Shown here in pieces: positions 12,301 to 26,537 of a stretch of 64,000 nt of DNA. Both the position numbers and the translations under genes were made by a program. Position 1 is the first letter of the stretch, and the number at the start of each line of letters is the position of its first letter. The notes under the pieces were generated by a model that was not told where the DNA came from, did no database searches, and was given only the letters and a program-made list of their open reading frames with translations. This DNA comes from Tetrahymena thermophila SB210 (taxonomy: Eukaryota; Ciliophora; Oligohymenophorea; Hymenostomatida; Tetrahymenidae): the NCBI RefSeq assembly GCF_000189635.1, contig NW_002476155.1, forward strand, positions 434,001 through 498,000, given 5' to 3'.

Positions 12301-15300
12301 GAGGGGGAATAGATGCTGAATTCAATTCTAAGGATGACTATTTGCTTGGAATACCAATTATTTGATTAGTAAATTAAAAGACAGACTCATTCAAAGTTTA
12401 GTTATGGATTAACTATATGGCAGAATAGTCATTCAATCTTACATTTTAAAAATTTTACAGACTGAGCACAAATACAGCTTATGGCGTATCTTAGATGCTA
12501 ATCTTCCTATTTTCGTCATCTAATAGAACAAAGCTAATATCAGCATACTATCCGCTTCTTACATTACTATAATAGTACTCTGATTATTTCTGCTTTTAAA
12601 TCTATTTCTAAAGTGTTTAGATTTTAATGGGACGACTGCCAATATTCTATCCGAATATTTTACATTAATTTTGTAAGAAATTATTTTGTTAAATGATTTT
12701 ATTAACTAAATTTTATTTTACAAACTAGCTCACTTAAAAATAGTAATAATAAATACTTCCTCCTACTAAAGCATAATTTTAGTTAAAGATGTTTTTTTTT
12801 AAGTCAAAAACAACATTTATTGCACAGACTGCTCCTCCAAGTAATTTTGCTGTGTTATTATGAAAGGAACTTTAATATATTTCCATAGCTTAAGATGAGA
12901 TATAGCTATTCTACAAATACACTCCAGTACAGAAGTAGCCTTAGTTATCTCTGAAAATAGAACCAGTTATATTTAGTTAACTATTTGAAAGAAACACAAT
13001 TCCTTTCAAATTTGTGCTAATTATATTTCTATAAACAGATTAATCTATATTTGCATTTATATTTTATCCATAAATTACATGATCAAAATTTTTAATGTTT
13101 TCAAAAAAACTCTTATAAACAAATAGCCTTGATTACTGTTACAAAATAATCAAAGAATTGATTTTATCTGGTTAGCTTAGCAGATATTCTTTGACTTAGC
13201 TATCATATTCTACTAATATGTTAGGAATAGACATTGAATTTTAACTTTGATTAAAATTACTAAGTAAAAATGTATTCAAATTAGGCTTGTACTCAAAATG
13301 AAGGGTGACATTTTAAATATCTTCATAAAGGAATGGGTATTTATTTAATTAGTTTTCAGAAGTTTTTGGATAGTAATTTTATTAAATAAACCTGATCTAT
13401 TACTATAGAAGAGTTTTTTAGATGTTTCTGATTGTAATTTATGATAGAGTTGTCTAACCAGATTCTGTTACCATTAAATTATCAGTTATGTTATTATTAT
13501 AGATTGAGATGTTTTTCATGCTAAGAGAAGAATTATTTATTTGATATTCATGGGAATACATTTCATTTAATAAAATCGCAGACTGTTAGTATAAATAAGA
13601 AATTCCAGAATTCATATAAAAATGGGTATTGCAATGTTAGTGATTAGAGATGCCAGCTAGAAAGAATATTTTAGAGAGAATTCCTTGGTTATATTTAATT
13701 ATTAAATTTTCAATAAAAAGCTAATTTGAATTATCTATTAAGAATATTTTAGATTAAGAAAGTACACTTCTAGTAACTTAAATTTAAGAAATACTTATTT
13801 CAGCTCTGTTCGTTAAAAGAGTCTCAGAATATATTTTTATTAAAGTGCTATTATTTAAAAAACAGGAGTCTATATTGAAGTTAAGTAGATTTACATATTG
13901 AGAATTTATTATTTTGATTCCGCTGCTGTTATTTAAAGATTAGTATTTATAATTTACATTCATAAAAGTCACATTTGAAATGTTTTTAATATTAAGATGA
14001 ATAGGTTATTATAAGTATTTATTACTCATAGGAGGATTAATTCCTATCTATGTAGGATCTGTTGTGTAGTAGAAATCAAGGTTTATAAACGTAATATTTT
14101 AATTTAGTCCATAGTTATTTGTGATATTTAAGTAATAATTTTTATTTTGCTAAATCTGATTTTATTGAGGTAGCAAGACCACATTTTCAATGATAAATTG
14201 ATTCCACAATCCTATATCATAAATGTAGTGATTTTTATTATTTTGAAATGGAATCTCAATATTTTTTTTTTAGTTGCTTAACCCTTTTAAATGCAAGGTG
14301 CTATTATATTTAAATTTTAAATCAGGTAATTCTTTTAGCTTCTACTTCATGTTCAAACTAATCATAATGTAAAACGAGTCAAAATTTTTTACTGTTGTGT
14401 CATATGTTGTTTCTAAAAACTTCAGAGTTTTTTAGATTATCAAGAAATCAGTTTCTAAGATATTATGCTAACAAATTTTCTCTTATCCTTAATCAATCGG
14501 GATAATGTGCCTATTTAAAAATTGAATTTATATTATTAAATATTTCACAAAAATTTTATTAAAAAAGTAATAAATTTTGCATAATAATAGAAGAAAAGTT
14601 AATTTAAAGAGCTATTAAATTATTTAAGTAAATTTAAAAAAAATATAGCAAAAATCTAATAATACTAATAATAATAAAGTAAAAGATTTCTTTTTAATAT
14701 TTGAAATAAGAAGATTTAATAAATTATTTAAATTAGAAAATCTAATAAAAACAATAAAATTCTTAATAAAAATAGGAAAATTGAATGAAAATAAAATTAA
14801 TTAATAGTAGAATTACATCATCAAGCCTTTTTCATGATATCCTCTTATTTGGATGTTTTGGTTTCCTTGATTATCAACTAGCACATTTATATTTGAGATT
14901 ACAGGAAAATTTAAGTAAGTAATCTGCTTTGACTCAATATTTAATTGGTTAGAATTGGGAAATGTTCTTTATTTGGAATTTAAACTGTTTACAAGCTATA
15001 TTATCTTATAACCCTTTTAGCAAGTTGCCAAAAATACTTTATTTTATAAGTAAATGATCTTTTAGAAATATCCTAATTAAGAATCTATTAGGTAGTAGGA
15101 TTAGACTATAGTTAAAGTGTTTTTAGGCTATTAAATGTTCACCTAAACTTAGTATATATTTATCTAAAAGTCTGTTAGAACTAAAATTATATTAGATTTG
15201 CTGCATGATATTAATTAGGAATTAAATTCACTTAATGGTATTAATATACTTTTCCAATGTTTCATTGTCTAAATATCAACAAACTGCAATCTTTATAATC

Positions 15301-18300
15301 TAGGAATTATGAAAGCTATATAGCCACTCTCTTGTGAAATTATTAAATCGTTTGGTTGAGCTTAAATATTACTTTTATCAGCATATTAATTTAATAGAGT
15401 TAGATTTAGATTGAAAATATTTGAGAATTGTATTGAGTTGCAATTATTTTGATTGCTTTGTGGGCTAAAGTATTCTTAAATGCTTTCTCTATCCTAAAAA
15501 CAAAGTTGATTTTCATTTTATTTATTTGCTAAAGCTTAGCCATCAAATTCTAGAATAAATTTGCTAATTATTCCCACTCTATCGAATGAAAACAATATAA
15601 TGCTCTTTTCATTTTGTGAGATTGATATTTTGACCCCTTAGATTTGAGATTTGTGGGATTATGAGTTAATATTACTCATTTATTTTAAGTCAGATGTAAC
15701 AACAATTATTTAACCTGAGTAGTATGAGATAAGTAGAAAATCTTGAGTTAAGAAAAAGATATCCTCTATTGTTTACATTTAAACTTAAGTCTTTTGAATA
15801 TCATTTTACTAAAATTGTATTGAAGAAAATTTTTTAATATTTATCTCGTTTCCTTATCCAAGACACACAATATATAAGTTTATTTTGTTGAGAATTCTGT
15901 TTATTCCATATAAATAGTTGGAGTTAGTCTTAGATTAAATTATGGTTTCATTTTTTATTTGAAAACTCTTGAATTAAAAAACTGATTTGGTTTATAGGTC
16001 ACTTATTTGGATAGCTAGCAACTAATTTTAGCAGTTAATTACTAAAATTTCTAAAGCATTTATTATCTAAATAGGTTTACAGTTGAAACCTTAATGAATT
16101 AATTTAAATTTGTCTATTTGAGAGTCCCAAAATTCTACAGTCCCCACGCTTTTCTTACTCACAATTTAAGAATAAACCAAAAGGCTATTTGCTTGGAAGT
16201 AAACTGCTTGCTAAATAGATTTTTTCATTTGCATAGTTTTGAGCATGAAGTCAGGATTTGTAAATTGGAACATATTTAAAGTAATAATACTTTATTTTGT
16301 ACAAATGATTAAGAGTCTAGAATATATAGAAAAAAATATTTAATCAACAATGGTATTTTAATTATCAATCAAAGCAGAGCCAATTAAATTGCCTTAATCA
16401 AGATTCCAAGCTTTCACTTGACCTTACTAGCAAATAAACATAATATTAAATTCATTTTAGATGAATACTTTTGTTACTTAATCTAAGAATTATAATTCGT
16501 AGTTTAACTAATAAGATAGCAGATCTTCAAAAGCATTGTCATTTCTTTATTTCTTATATACATATACTATGTTTGACGAAGTTCCAACAATAAGGTAATT
16601 TTAAGTTTAATCTGTTTGTAGTAAGGTAATTTCTGAGTTTTGAGTTAAAATTGCTATAGGAAGGAAAGAAGATTACTAAAAAATTTACACTCTACCAGCT
16701 TATTCTCCCACTATAAATATATTTTATTGATAATTTACTATCAGCGAAGTACAGTAGCTTATCAAGCTTGAAATTTCCTTTATTATTTTCGCCTGAGTTA
16801 TACTGTATACATAAATGGTTAAACTTTTCTGAAGAGTAAAAAAAATCTAAGCAGAATTAAATTCTGTAATAAATTTATCTACTTTTTATTTTAAATATAA
16901 AGTGGGATTTATCTGATCAAGAGTTAAAGCATTCCATAACTTAATTTAATTTTCAGATTCACAATAAGTGATAATTATTAAGATTTACTAACTACCAGCT
17001 TTGATTTGTATAGCACCGTGGCTAACTATTGTTACATTTGAGTTATGGACTCCTTATTTATATTTCAAAACTTAAGAATTATTGAAATCGTAAAGAAACA
17101 TGTCTATGAAATTTTAATTAGTGTTCTAGTTTTTTCTTAATTAGAAAGCTATACACTATAGTAATTTGGATTAATTTTAATCATTTGGTTGTAAAGGTGT
17201 GTTCAAAATTTAAATAAATAACAAAAAAGCTTATTCTTATTTACTCCATGTAAGGGGTTTTATTATATAATGTTATAAAGATAAATTATCAATACTAATT
17301 TATGATAATTAATATTGATTTTAATTGTATTCACTGAAATAGATAGTATTTTATTCATTATCCATTTAGAAAAAAGATAAACCTTGAATTTAATTATCTA
17401 AAATGGCAATTTTATGATGTATTTAAAAAGGAGCCTGTGTATTTAATTTCCCTATTGTACCGTCTTTAAAAAGTAATAGGGCAAGCTAGTTATTTTCTTC
17501 GTAATCAATAAAACTACTTACTTGTTAGCTTAAGCTGAAATCATAAATGGGCTATAATAAGCTTGAAGAATCAAGTATAATTACCTAACATTTTTAATTT
17601 ATTTAAGATTAATATATCATATTAAATGGATTTCGTTTTATTACTCTTTAGTCTGAAAGTGCTATGAGGATGTTTGCTGATTTTATCGAAACTGTCAAAA
17701 TGCTAGAATTAAAATTGTTGAGATAGGTTTTAAGAATTTAAAAAGAGTTAGTATCAATGGCTTAAAAGAATTATTTATTATACAAAATGATCAGATTGGT
17801 TTCTTCTATTTGTTTTAGTTAAACATTTTAAATATGCTATTTTGTATAATTAATATGATTTGTAAGATTAAAATATTTATAACTATAGTTTAACAGCCTA
17901 GTAGAGGTAGCAATAAAAATATGTTTTTAGTTAGAGTTGACATGTAATTGGTATTATTATTTAAAAGCTATTTGAATTGTTTATAGAAGTTAAGTATTTA
18001 TGTTCATCTTTGAATCAATTTGAAGGTATTCGACTTGATAAATTTATATATTCGACAAATAGAATAAAATCAAAATTTTATTGATTTAATCATAATAATT
18101 GTCTTGATATCCCTAATCTAGATTAATGAATTTTTAGAGAGGTTGGCCTTCTACTTAAGAAAACTTTAAGTAATCTATCTTTGCAGATGTCAAACTATCA
18201 ATCTTATAGATCTTCAAAAGAAATAAATTTAAAGGTTCAACCAATAGCTTTATGTTTATGATACTTTATAAAAATTATATAAATTAAAATATAAATTATA

Positions 18301-20415
18301 TATTCAATAAACAATACTTAAAAGGCTTAAGTAATTCTTCTCTAAACACTGATAAATCTTAGTTAGCATCTTTGACTATAGATAATACTACAATCTTTGT
18401 TTATTCTGAAATTACAAATATTTTTGTTGTTTTTTGGTAAAAAATCTTCGTTGGGGCTTCTATCTCTTCATAGATAGTAATTAAAATACCACTCCAGTAA
18501 TCCCAAACTGCTATAGTTTTATCTAGTTATATTGTGACAAATATTCCCCTCACATTATCAATTGCCATATCTAAAACTTCATTTAGCTAAGTGTTTTATT
18601 TATCTAAATACTTTTTCAATGAAGAATCATCATAAAATAACTAAGTCTCTTTTGAGTAATTCCAAGCATCAATTTCAAAATATTAAAACCTGACTATAAT
18701 TTAGTTTTCAAAATCAAAAACAGCATTTACTTTTTTATCATCATTTTCTTGATATTTTAATATTAAAAAATATTGATAAAAAGTGGGTAAATTATATTAT
18801 TTTAAAATTAACCATAAACTTTCCTTAAAACTAAACTGAAAAGAGAGAGAGAATTTTTTTTACAATTCACTTAATCTTAATCTTAAAATTTCAAAAAATG
18901 TATCAAAAAACGGCAAATTTTAAAAAATATCCTGTTAATTGAAAACACCAAAAATAAATTTAAAAGAATATTTTTTTTATTTAAATAAAAAATAATAGAT
19001 AATTAAATTGAAAAAATTATTTACTATTAACTTATTGAAGCTAAAAGTTTGTTTAGGGTAAGAGACATTTTATTGAATCTAAGCTTTCCTTTATTGAGTC
19101 ATAAATATAAAAACCTTCTGATTCTCTTTTGGTTTATATGACGATATACTTATCGAGCTAAAAAATATTAGTTATCTTAGAAAAAGATATTCTCTTTTTC
19201 ATGAAGCTAATACTACCATCGCTTGTATATGGACAAATGAAAATACTATCACTACCGTCGTGAAAAATAATTTTCTTTGTCAAAGAAATATATGATACTT
19301 AAGATATATGTTCTAATTTAGTTGGAACTGTCATCTCATTTATAAATGTTCCTTTTCTTTAGGAATAAATTTAAATTATACTATTGTTTAAAAAAAGAAC
19401 TATCAATTAAGCATCATCTAGCATAAGATACTTAATAATCTTGGCTTGCTGAGAATTGATTTACCAGTACACATTATTGTAATCAAATGATCTTGCAATT
19501 AATTATTATTAACTTTAAGAAATACCTACAATAGAGTTGATTGAGGCCAAATAATTTTGTGTTTCTACAATTATTTGATCGTTATTAAATTAAATAATTT
19601 ATTATTAAATATTGTTAATATCATCTTTTTATATTTTAAGTAATAAAATCTATCTATTTTAAAGGAACAGCAAAACACAAGAGTGATCAGCTCTGTCAAA
19701 AAAGGAAATATGAACAATTTTGTCATTCAAATTAAAAGTTTAATTAATTGTATAGTTATAAAAATGAAATACTTGTACCTATTTTACATAATAAAATACT
19801 CTTAATATTTACATTAGATTAAAAAAAATTTATAATTAAAAAGTATTTTTGATTTTTTCTTAACTTTAATATTACTTCAGCTTACTTTTACTTAATATAA
19901 ATTTTTGTAAATATTTTTGCAAAAAAAAAAAACTATGTCAAAATATTGATGAAGCAATGAAGCAAATCTAAGTTAAAAATATGGTATACTTTATTTTAGA
20001 GAGTGACTATGAACGCGTATGGTAAATACGGATGAAAAAACGAGCTGTCAGATACTCTTTAGTCAGTGATTTTAAATTCTTTTATAGTTTAGCCTGATGG
20101 ATAAGATTGTATTGTAAGATATCCATTCTAGTTTAGAATAATTAATTCATTTTAATCGGAATCTAAAAAAATGCTAACAATTTAGCTGTTTTGAGCTGTA
20201 AACATCTTTAAATCATTCATTTATGTTAAATCCCATAATATCGCCACATCCTCTAATCCATATGAGATCAAGCGATTATTTTATTTATCAAAAGCTAATC
20301 CTTTTATTGCTTCTCTATTGCATATGAGCCCATTATTTTTAAAGAAAGAACAAAGCTTTGAATCAGCAAGCTGCGCAAATATGAGCCAAAATATAAAAAT
20401 TAAAAAGTATCCCAT
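9357..20415 (-). CDS. Giant membrane protein: signal peptide, WD40-like propellers, beta-helix, Cys-rich repeats, membrane spans
   Basis: Exons placed on the minus strand: 20415-19990, 19778-19032, 18931-14817, 14510-12157, 12026-11817, 11763-11715, 11659-10663, then 10558 downward, with 9744-9640 and 9543-9357 last. Phases agree at each of the first seven junctions. One junction between about 10470 and 10220 is ambiguous, and a 51-nt in-frame intron may lie just upstream of 10008. The product is about 3,250 residues. It starts with a signal peptide (MGYFLIFIFWLIFAQLADS). WD40-like blades follow (DVAILWDLT, TIAVWDYWSG, IKLWNALT, VKAWNLDQG). Next come Asn-rich beta-helix repeats with a Pmp-like NNTAKLLGGAV motif, then Cys-rich repeats (TCRQCSDG, KCMLCPP, NPGFWRLNNET, CEDCD), several spans (ILIAGIIIFMSFYLLWSV, GIMSTLVLLFYFILL) and a basic tail. 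This C-terminal part matches a large ciliate family of huge surface proteins. A plasma-membrane receptor or adhesin is inferred. Confidence 0.82.
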
Positions 20416-22465
20416 AGAATTAATCTTTGTTTTTATTTAGAGAGCTATATTATTAGATGGCTTTGAATTTATGAAAGAAATTTTCTTTAGCTTAAATTAG
20501 TTCTCAAACCACTTTTATAAACTCTCTTATTTTTCTATTTGTAAAGTATCCTACTTTGATGTAAATAACTTTATAAAAAATAATTCAAATTGACTAGCTT
20601 TCTCTAAATCATAAATCTTATTAATTATTTTCATTTAATTTAAATAAATATGACACCATTCTATTAATGGGTAAAAAAGTCCCTAAATTTGTTTTTTAGA
20701 GAAAGGATATTTATTTATTTATATAATTGTTTCAGTTTAGTTGATAGCTTAAAATTAAATTTGAATATAACCAAACATAATAGAATTTGTTTAATTTTAA
20801 ATCTTAAATATAATTAACTTATAAAATGCCTTCTTATGCTATGCAGTTTAAATTTTGATTGTTCTAGGCAATTGGTTTCATACACACCTTACAAACTTTT
20901 ACTCAATTTTGTAATAAAGTTAAAAAAAGGTATTTTTAATTGATATGCTTTAGTTTGTTTTTATTACTTTTAACAATTTAAATTCTAAAAATTATTTTTA
21001 ATAAAGATAAACATTAAACAAAATTAAAAAATTATTTTTCAAAAACAATTGAAAATATTTTGTTTAAATAATTATTATAATAGATAATGATTTTAGATTA
21101 AAAGCTTTTTTAAATATTTTAATTATTCAAATAATTTCTAATAAAAATAATTAAATTATTTTTAAGAAATGAAATATATTTTTTAATTGTATTTTTGAAG
21201 TAATTAAATTAAATTTTAAAAAGAAATTATTTATTTTTTATTTATTATATAATATTTTTTTATTGTAAATTTTGATTATTTTGATTGTAAAAACATTTAA
21301 TTTTTTTGCAAACAAAATCAGAAATCTTGAGATTAAATTTATTTAAATGTTAACATTTATCTTTTTATTTTTCTTATTTAAACATAAAAGATTTCATATT
21401 TTACTTGTTAATGATAAAAAAAATATTTTTTCAAAGTTAATAAAATATTATAATAAAGTTTTCTTTTAGGTTACAAAATCCAATTAATTCATGTTGAATT
21501 AATATTTACATTCTTCTTCTTTTTTCGTAATTTAATTTTAGAAAAAATAAATATGAAATATCTAACTAATTAAAAAAAATCTCTAAAATTATTATAAAAT
21601 TTTAAGCAAATAATTATTTTCTTTTTCTTTCATAAAGATATTCTTAAAAAAATTGGAGTTAATTTATGATGCATTGCTGAAATTTAAAATTTTAACTATA
21701 TTAAAACTAGATTTAATTAAAAATTCATGAATCTTACTTTAACTTTTAATTTTGTTATCAAACCTTTAAAATTTTCTTAAATTAGAAATATGAGCTTTAT
21801 AATAATGTTATAGATTTTCAATAAAAGATTAGGTTTAAAAAAGAGAATTTCATTGTATTTTCTTTTCTTGAGAGCTATTTTCACCTGCAACTGCAGAACT
21901 TAATTTTATTAAAGTGCATCATAACAATTAATGAAAAAATCAAAAATAACTAAATTTAACTTTAAACAATGCAATAAATTTTTATCATAGCTTGTCCATA
22001 AATAAATATTTGATATCAAATAAGTATTCAGAGGTTAGAATTATTAAGACTTATAGTTAATAAGGGCTAATAAAAATATTTATTTACTCATAAATTTAAA
22101 AATCTCCCCCTTCAAATGTATAAATTAGTTTTTTAGTAGAGTTACTCATAGAAAAAATACGAATAAAATAGAAATTATTGAATATTGGAGCAAGTATCTA
22201 TCTAAAGTGAAAATGGAATGAAAGAGTTAGTGAATGACTGAATTAACAAGCCCCCTTAAAAAAGCTATATTTAAATTAGAAACCAAAAAATCATATAAAC
22301 ACATAATTTTTAGAATGAAATTAAGAGCTTCCATAAATAAATAAATATTTATTAAATCGTAATTAGATAATTAATTAAAAAAGCAAAGCAACAAAAAGAA
22401 GCTAAAAAATAAGCTAATCGTTGAATTAGTATTTAGAAAGATAAAATATAGTATTTAGTATAGAG
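20416..22465. other. Divergent intergenic region, very AT-rich
   Basis: Promoter region between a minus-strand and a plus-strand gene. The giant gene's frame stays open upstream to another ATG near 20634. That extension would bury the signal peptide about 70 residues inside, so I chose the signal-peptide start. C-rich runs occur near 22105 and 22251. No other gene was supported. Confidence 0.5.
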
Positions 22466-23422
22466 ATGATTTAAAATTAGAAAAAGATAAATATAGACCC
22501 TGCAGAAGCAGCAACAACTTTAGTAGAAACCCCTCATACAACATAAGAAACAAATCATGCCCTTCATGGTGGTATAGCAGGTCTAATTGTTAGCACTATT
22601 CTTCATCCTTTAGAAGTTATCAAGATAGGAATAATCATTAATCCTATGCATTCTGAGGCTATTTAAAAAGCTAACTTTGCAGAATCTTTTATAACTGTTG
22701 GCAAATATATTTACAACACTGAAGGCCTCAAGGGCTATTTTCGTGGTCTGACACCAGAATTAGTTCGTTCTTGTGCAGGTACATCAATGTACTTCTCTAT
22801 TTTGCATTAGCTTGAAAAAATTTTCCATCAGAATGGCTCAAAAAAAGATGATTAATTTTCTTAATTCACAGCTTCAGCTTGTGCAAGAATGGCAAGTGCT
22901 TATTTAACAAATCCTCTTGGTGTGGTAGCATCACGTAGCTAAGTCATAGGATTTAATGTGTATAAAAATATGTTTGATGGTATTAGAAAAATAATAAAAT
23001 ATGAAGGTGTTTCTTCTTTTATGAAAGGTTCATTAGCAAGTGCCTTAAAAGAAGGTCCTTTTGCTGGTACTTATTACGTAATTTATAAACTTCTGAAAAG
23101 CTCTTTTACTCATGTTGAAAGCAATTCTCATTATTTGATTTCATCTCTATTCAGTGGCATGACAGCAGGTTTAATTGCCACTACAGTCTCCCATCCTTTT
23201 GAAATTATAAGAGCAAGACTTTAAATTATAAGTAAATTTGATAAAAATCCTGACTAAACATACAATGGTATTTTCGATGCATTTAAGAAGATATATGAAC
23301 ATGAAGGAGTTAATGGATATTTTAGAGGGCTAGCTCCTCGTCTAGTAAGAAAACCTCTTGCTAATGCAATGACTTTTACTCTCTTTGAGCTTTTCCACAT
23401 GAATAGCTCCAAGAGATGGTGA
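22466..23422 (+). CDS. Mitochondrial carrier family (SLC25) protein
   Basis: A single-exon frame of 318 residues from ATG 22466 to TGA 23420-23422, close to the usual 300-residue carrier length. Three repeats of about 100 residues are visible. Signature motifs at the ends of the odd-numbered helices are PLEVIK (repeat 1), a degenerate PLGVVASR (repeat 2) and PFEIIRARL (repeat 3). Each repeat also carries a Gly-rich second-half motif, such as EGLKGYFRGLTPELVR and EGVNGYFRGLAPRLVR. These are inner-membrane transporters exchanging small metabolites. The PFEIIRAR and FRGLAPRLVRK style recalls the SLC25A38 (glycine) and related branch, but the substrate cannot be fixed by eye. The standard-code ORF at 22958-23224 is its internal part. 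It is isolated, about 2 kb from its neighbours on both sides. Confidence 0.93.
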
Positions 23423-25235
23423 TTTAATTGCAGTAAAACCTAATTAAAATCCACATATAAAAAATAATTAAATTTTAATTTTAGCATCATCAATTAGTAA
23501 AAAAGTAATTTTTGAAGCAAATGATTAATTGCTATGCATAAAATAAATTTAAAAAATTTAATTCAATTAAATATTAATTCTGAATGAAATGATCGAATTA
23601 ATTATTCCTGAATTGATGCAAACAAAAAACAAAGAAAAACTAATTAATTAAAAAAACTTAATAATAAAATTAAAAAATTTCAATTTAACTGAAAAAAGCA
23701 AAAGGTTATGTTATTTATTTTGCAATAAACTTTAATAACAAAACAAAAAAACATATAACTACTCCCTCCTTACATCTCTCCTTAACTCAATCAATTAATT
23801 AACCAATAAATCAATCAATCAAACATTTATTTTCCTTTAGTTTTTCTTGGTTTATACTTAAAAACTATTTTCTTATTGTTATATTTATTATTTGTTAGAA
23901 ATATTTTTTTTCTCAATAAATTATCAAAAATAACAAACAAGTTCTAAGTCTTTCTTTCTTTCTTCCTTTATTTTGTTTATATTGAAATTAGTCAAAAGTT
24001 TAAATTTGTTTATTTAAATTAATAATCAAGTAAAAATAGAATATTCTCTTTAATTTCAGATTTGTTTCTCCAAAAATAGAAAATTAAAAATATTTTAAAG
24101 TAATATTTTTATCAAATAAACAATTTATTTATTTGTAAATTTTACAAACATTGTCAAATTATTACTTCCATTTATTCATAGATCAAAATGTTACTAAATC
24201 AAAAATTTTTGATATCATATCAAAAACAATATTATTTTCTTTTAAAAAATTTGATTGGCTCACATAAATGCTAAAAAAAGGTTTTCTGTTATTAGCTTAA
24301 AAATTAAAATAAAATTCCTATTTTTTCATGTCATATTTTTCAGCTCAACCAATAAAAAAAATATGATTTACTTATTCTGTATTATTACTTTAATTTTAGC
24401 AACTTAATGAAACGAGACACTTTTTAATTTCTATTTTTTTATAAAAAGTTTAAAAAATATATTTTTGTCAGTTGATTTTTTCTATCTTTGATAAATTTAA
24501 CTTTTTAATGATAAACATTTTTGTATAAAAGTATAACAATATGCAAATAAAATTATACAATTTTTACTTGTTTACACTTTAATTATTTAGCCTATATAAA
24601 TTAATATTTATTTTTTTTTTTTTACAATTTTCTTATTAAATTGTTCTACTGTTTAGTGATAGTTTTTAGATTTCATTTAAATTGAGATGATTTGAAAACT
24701 AAATTTATTGATAAAAATAAGATTTTATTCAACAATTTTGAAAAGAGAAAACTAATCAATTAGACTCTTTTTGTTTAATGATAATTTGATGGACTTTTTT
24801 TATATATTTAGCAAAAAAACCAAAGAATAAATTGAATTTTAAGATATTTAGAATGAAAATAGTAATAAATTTCTTTTATAAATAGCAACTGGAATTAAAA
24901 CATAGAATTAATTAAGAATTTACGAAAAAATGTGATTATTAGTTAAAAGAATGATGTAATCACTCTTTAATTAATTTAAACATTTAAAGTAAAATAATTT
25001 GAAAATCAATGATGTAATCCCTAATCACCTTATCAGCTAATTAATTGCCTGATCAAATATTTATATATTAATTATATTATTTCAGTTTATTTTTATAGAG
25101 ATAAATATTAAAATAAGTTATTTGCTTTTTTATATAGATAGTTGTAAGAATATTAGTAATTATTTTATATAATGTAGATATATTTTTCATGTGTAATTAA
25201 AATTTTTGTTTTTTATCTTATTTTAATTTATTAAA
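23423..25235. other. AT-rich spacer with simple repeats
   Basis: Convergent 3' flanks of the carrier and the next minus-strand gene. A simple-sequence tract of AATCAATT-like repeats lies near 23785-23826. No gene was supported. Confidence 0.5.
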
Positions 25236-26537
25236 TCAAGCGAAGACACCTTGTTACAGATCTCGATTTTCTTCTTAGTAAAATTTTTATAAAAATATTT
25301 CTGCTTTCATTTCATATTCAAGCTAAGAAACATTTTAAACCTAAGTAGGTTAATTACGTTTTGCCAAAACATCTTAAATTATATTTAAATTAGCATCTAG
25401 GATGTGTATATCAAGATATTCACTCATTTTTTCTCCAGGGACAATCTCAAACTCGTTTAAAAATATTCTTTTTATTGAGCAATTTAAAGGAATAATCAAG
25501 TCATCAAGAGTAATTAGATTTAAGTCAAATGTTGTATTTCCTTAAAATTTTGCATCAATCAAATTTACCATTCCTTAAGCATCAATATATCTTGGAGTAC
25601 CAATTCTATTCATGTATTATTCTAATACTGAGAAGTCAGACTTTCCTGTAAATAGCTCACTCATAGTCATATTACTTCCTGTATAGTGCAACTTGTGAGT
25701 TAAAGTACTTGGATCAATCTTTTTATAATGAAACATTATTATTTTGTCCTGTGTTATGCGCTTAAGATAATTCTAAGCTAATTTTAATGATTATTAGTGG
25801 TTATTATAAATTATATGCTCTATTTTAGAATGGTCATTTCTGTAGTAAGAAAAAACCTTTTACTGCAAAGTTTACAAGTTTTAATAAAAATTATATAATT
25901 AGGCTAAGTTTTAAGAAATTCTGTATGCTTTATCATAATTCAGTGAAGCTAGCAACTAAATAGGAAAGTTAATATCAGTAATTCCCATCTAACTATTATC
26001 AACAAATGCTAAGCAATATTTTTCTGTTTTTTCTGTAGCTATAACTGGGCGATAAGCAGAAACCGGACAAACATTCGATAATTTATTATCTCTGCTATCC
26101 ACAAATATATCTTTATGGATAAAAATGTCTCCTAAGAGCATGATATTAAGCTAAATATCTATATGTCTATTTATTTCAATCATTCCTGTCTTTCTAAGTA
26201 CTTTTAATGGTTATTTCTTGCTCTTTTAAGAGTAATCAGAATTATCTTCTGAAATACTTTCAAAAGATTTTTCTTAATATTTAATTGAATTTAAGCTGCT
26301 ATCTTCATCATAATTTATTTCATATCCATAATTATATTTTTATAATTACATATCTCCATAGTTATCAACATCAATTTATCTGTAGCTATTTTCGCAGTCA
26401 ATCATATCTGAATTTATGTAATCAAAACCTTGTTCTTCAAATCTGTTTTCGTTTTGAGCCGATTCTTCTTGTATTTAGTTATTTGTAGAAGATTCACAGT
26501 TATTTGAACCCCCTTCAATACTTATGGTTTCTTGCAT
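25236..26537 (-). CDS. Conserved hypothetical protein, family member 1 (paralog at 61175-62941)
   Basis: A single-exon frame of 433 residues, ATG 26535-26537 to TGA 25236-25238. About 100 residues of acidic, Asn/Gln-rich sequence precede a conserved core. The core aligns with the gene at 61175-62941: LGDIFIHKDIF against YGDMCVCKDVF, YKKIDPSTLTHKLHY against YKKVDPYTLTVKQHF, RIGTPRYIDAQGMVNL against RWGLPHYMDAKGIIDL, and SIKRIFLNEFEIVPGE against TIKRINLQPFEIIPGH. The aligned region spans about 330 residues. No signal peptide, membrane span, zinc site or catalytic motif was seen. The Gly-x-Pro-x-Tyr-x-Asp-x-x-Gly block vaguely recalls PAS domains, but I would not assign that. The standard-code ORF at 26285-26488 is a shadow. 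Confidence 0.85.

Noticed and set aside
18125..18150. Reverse-strand CCAACCTCT, another partial breakage-sequence match
   Set aside because: It has several mismatches to the 15-base element and falls within an uninterrupted coding exon of the giant gene.
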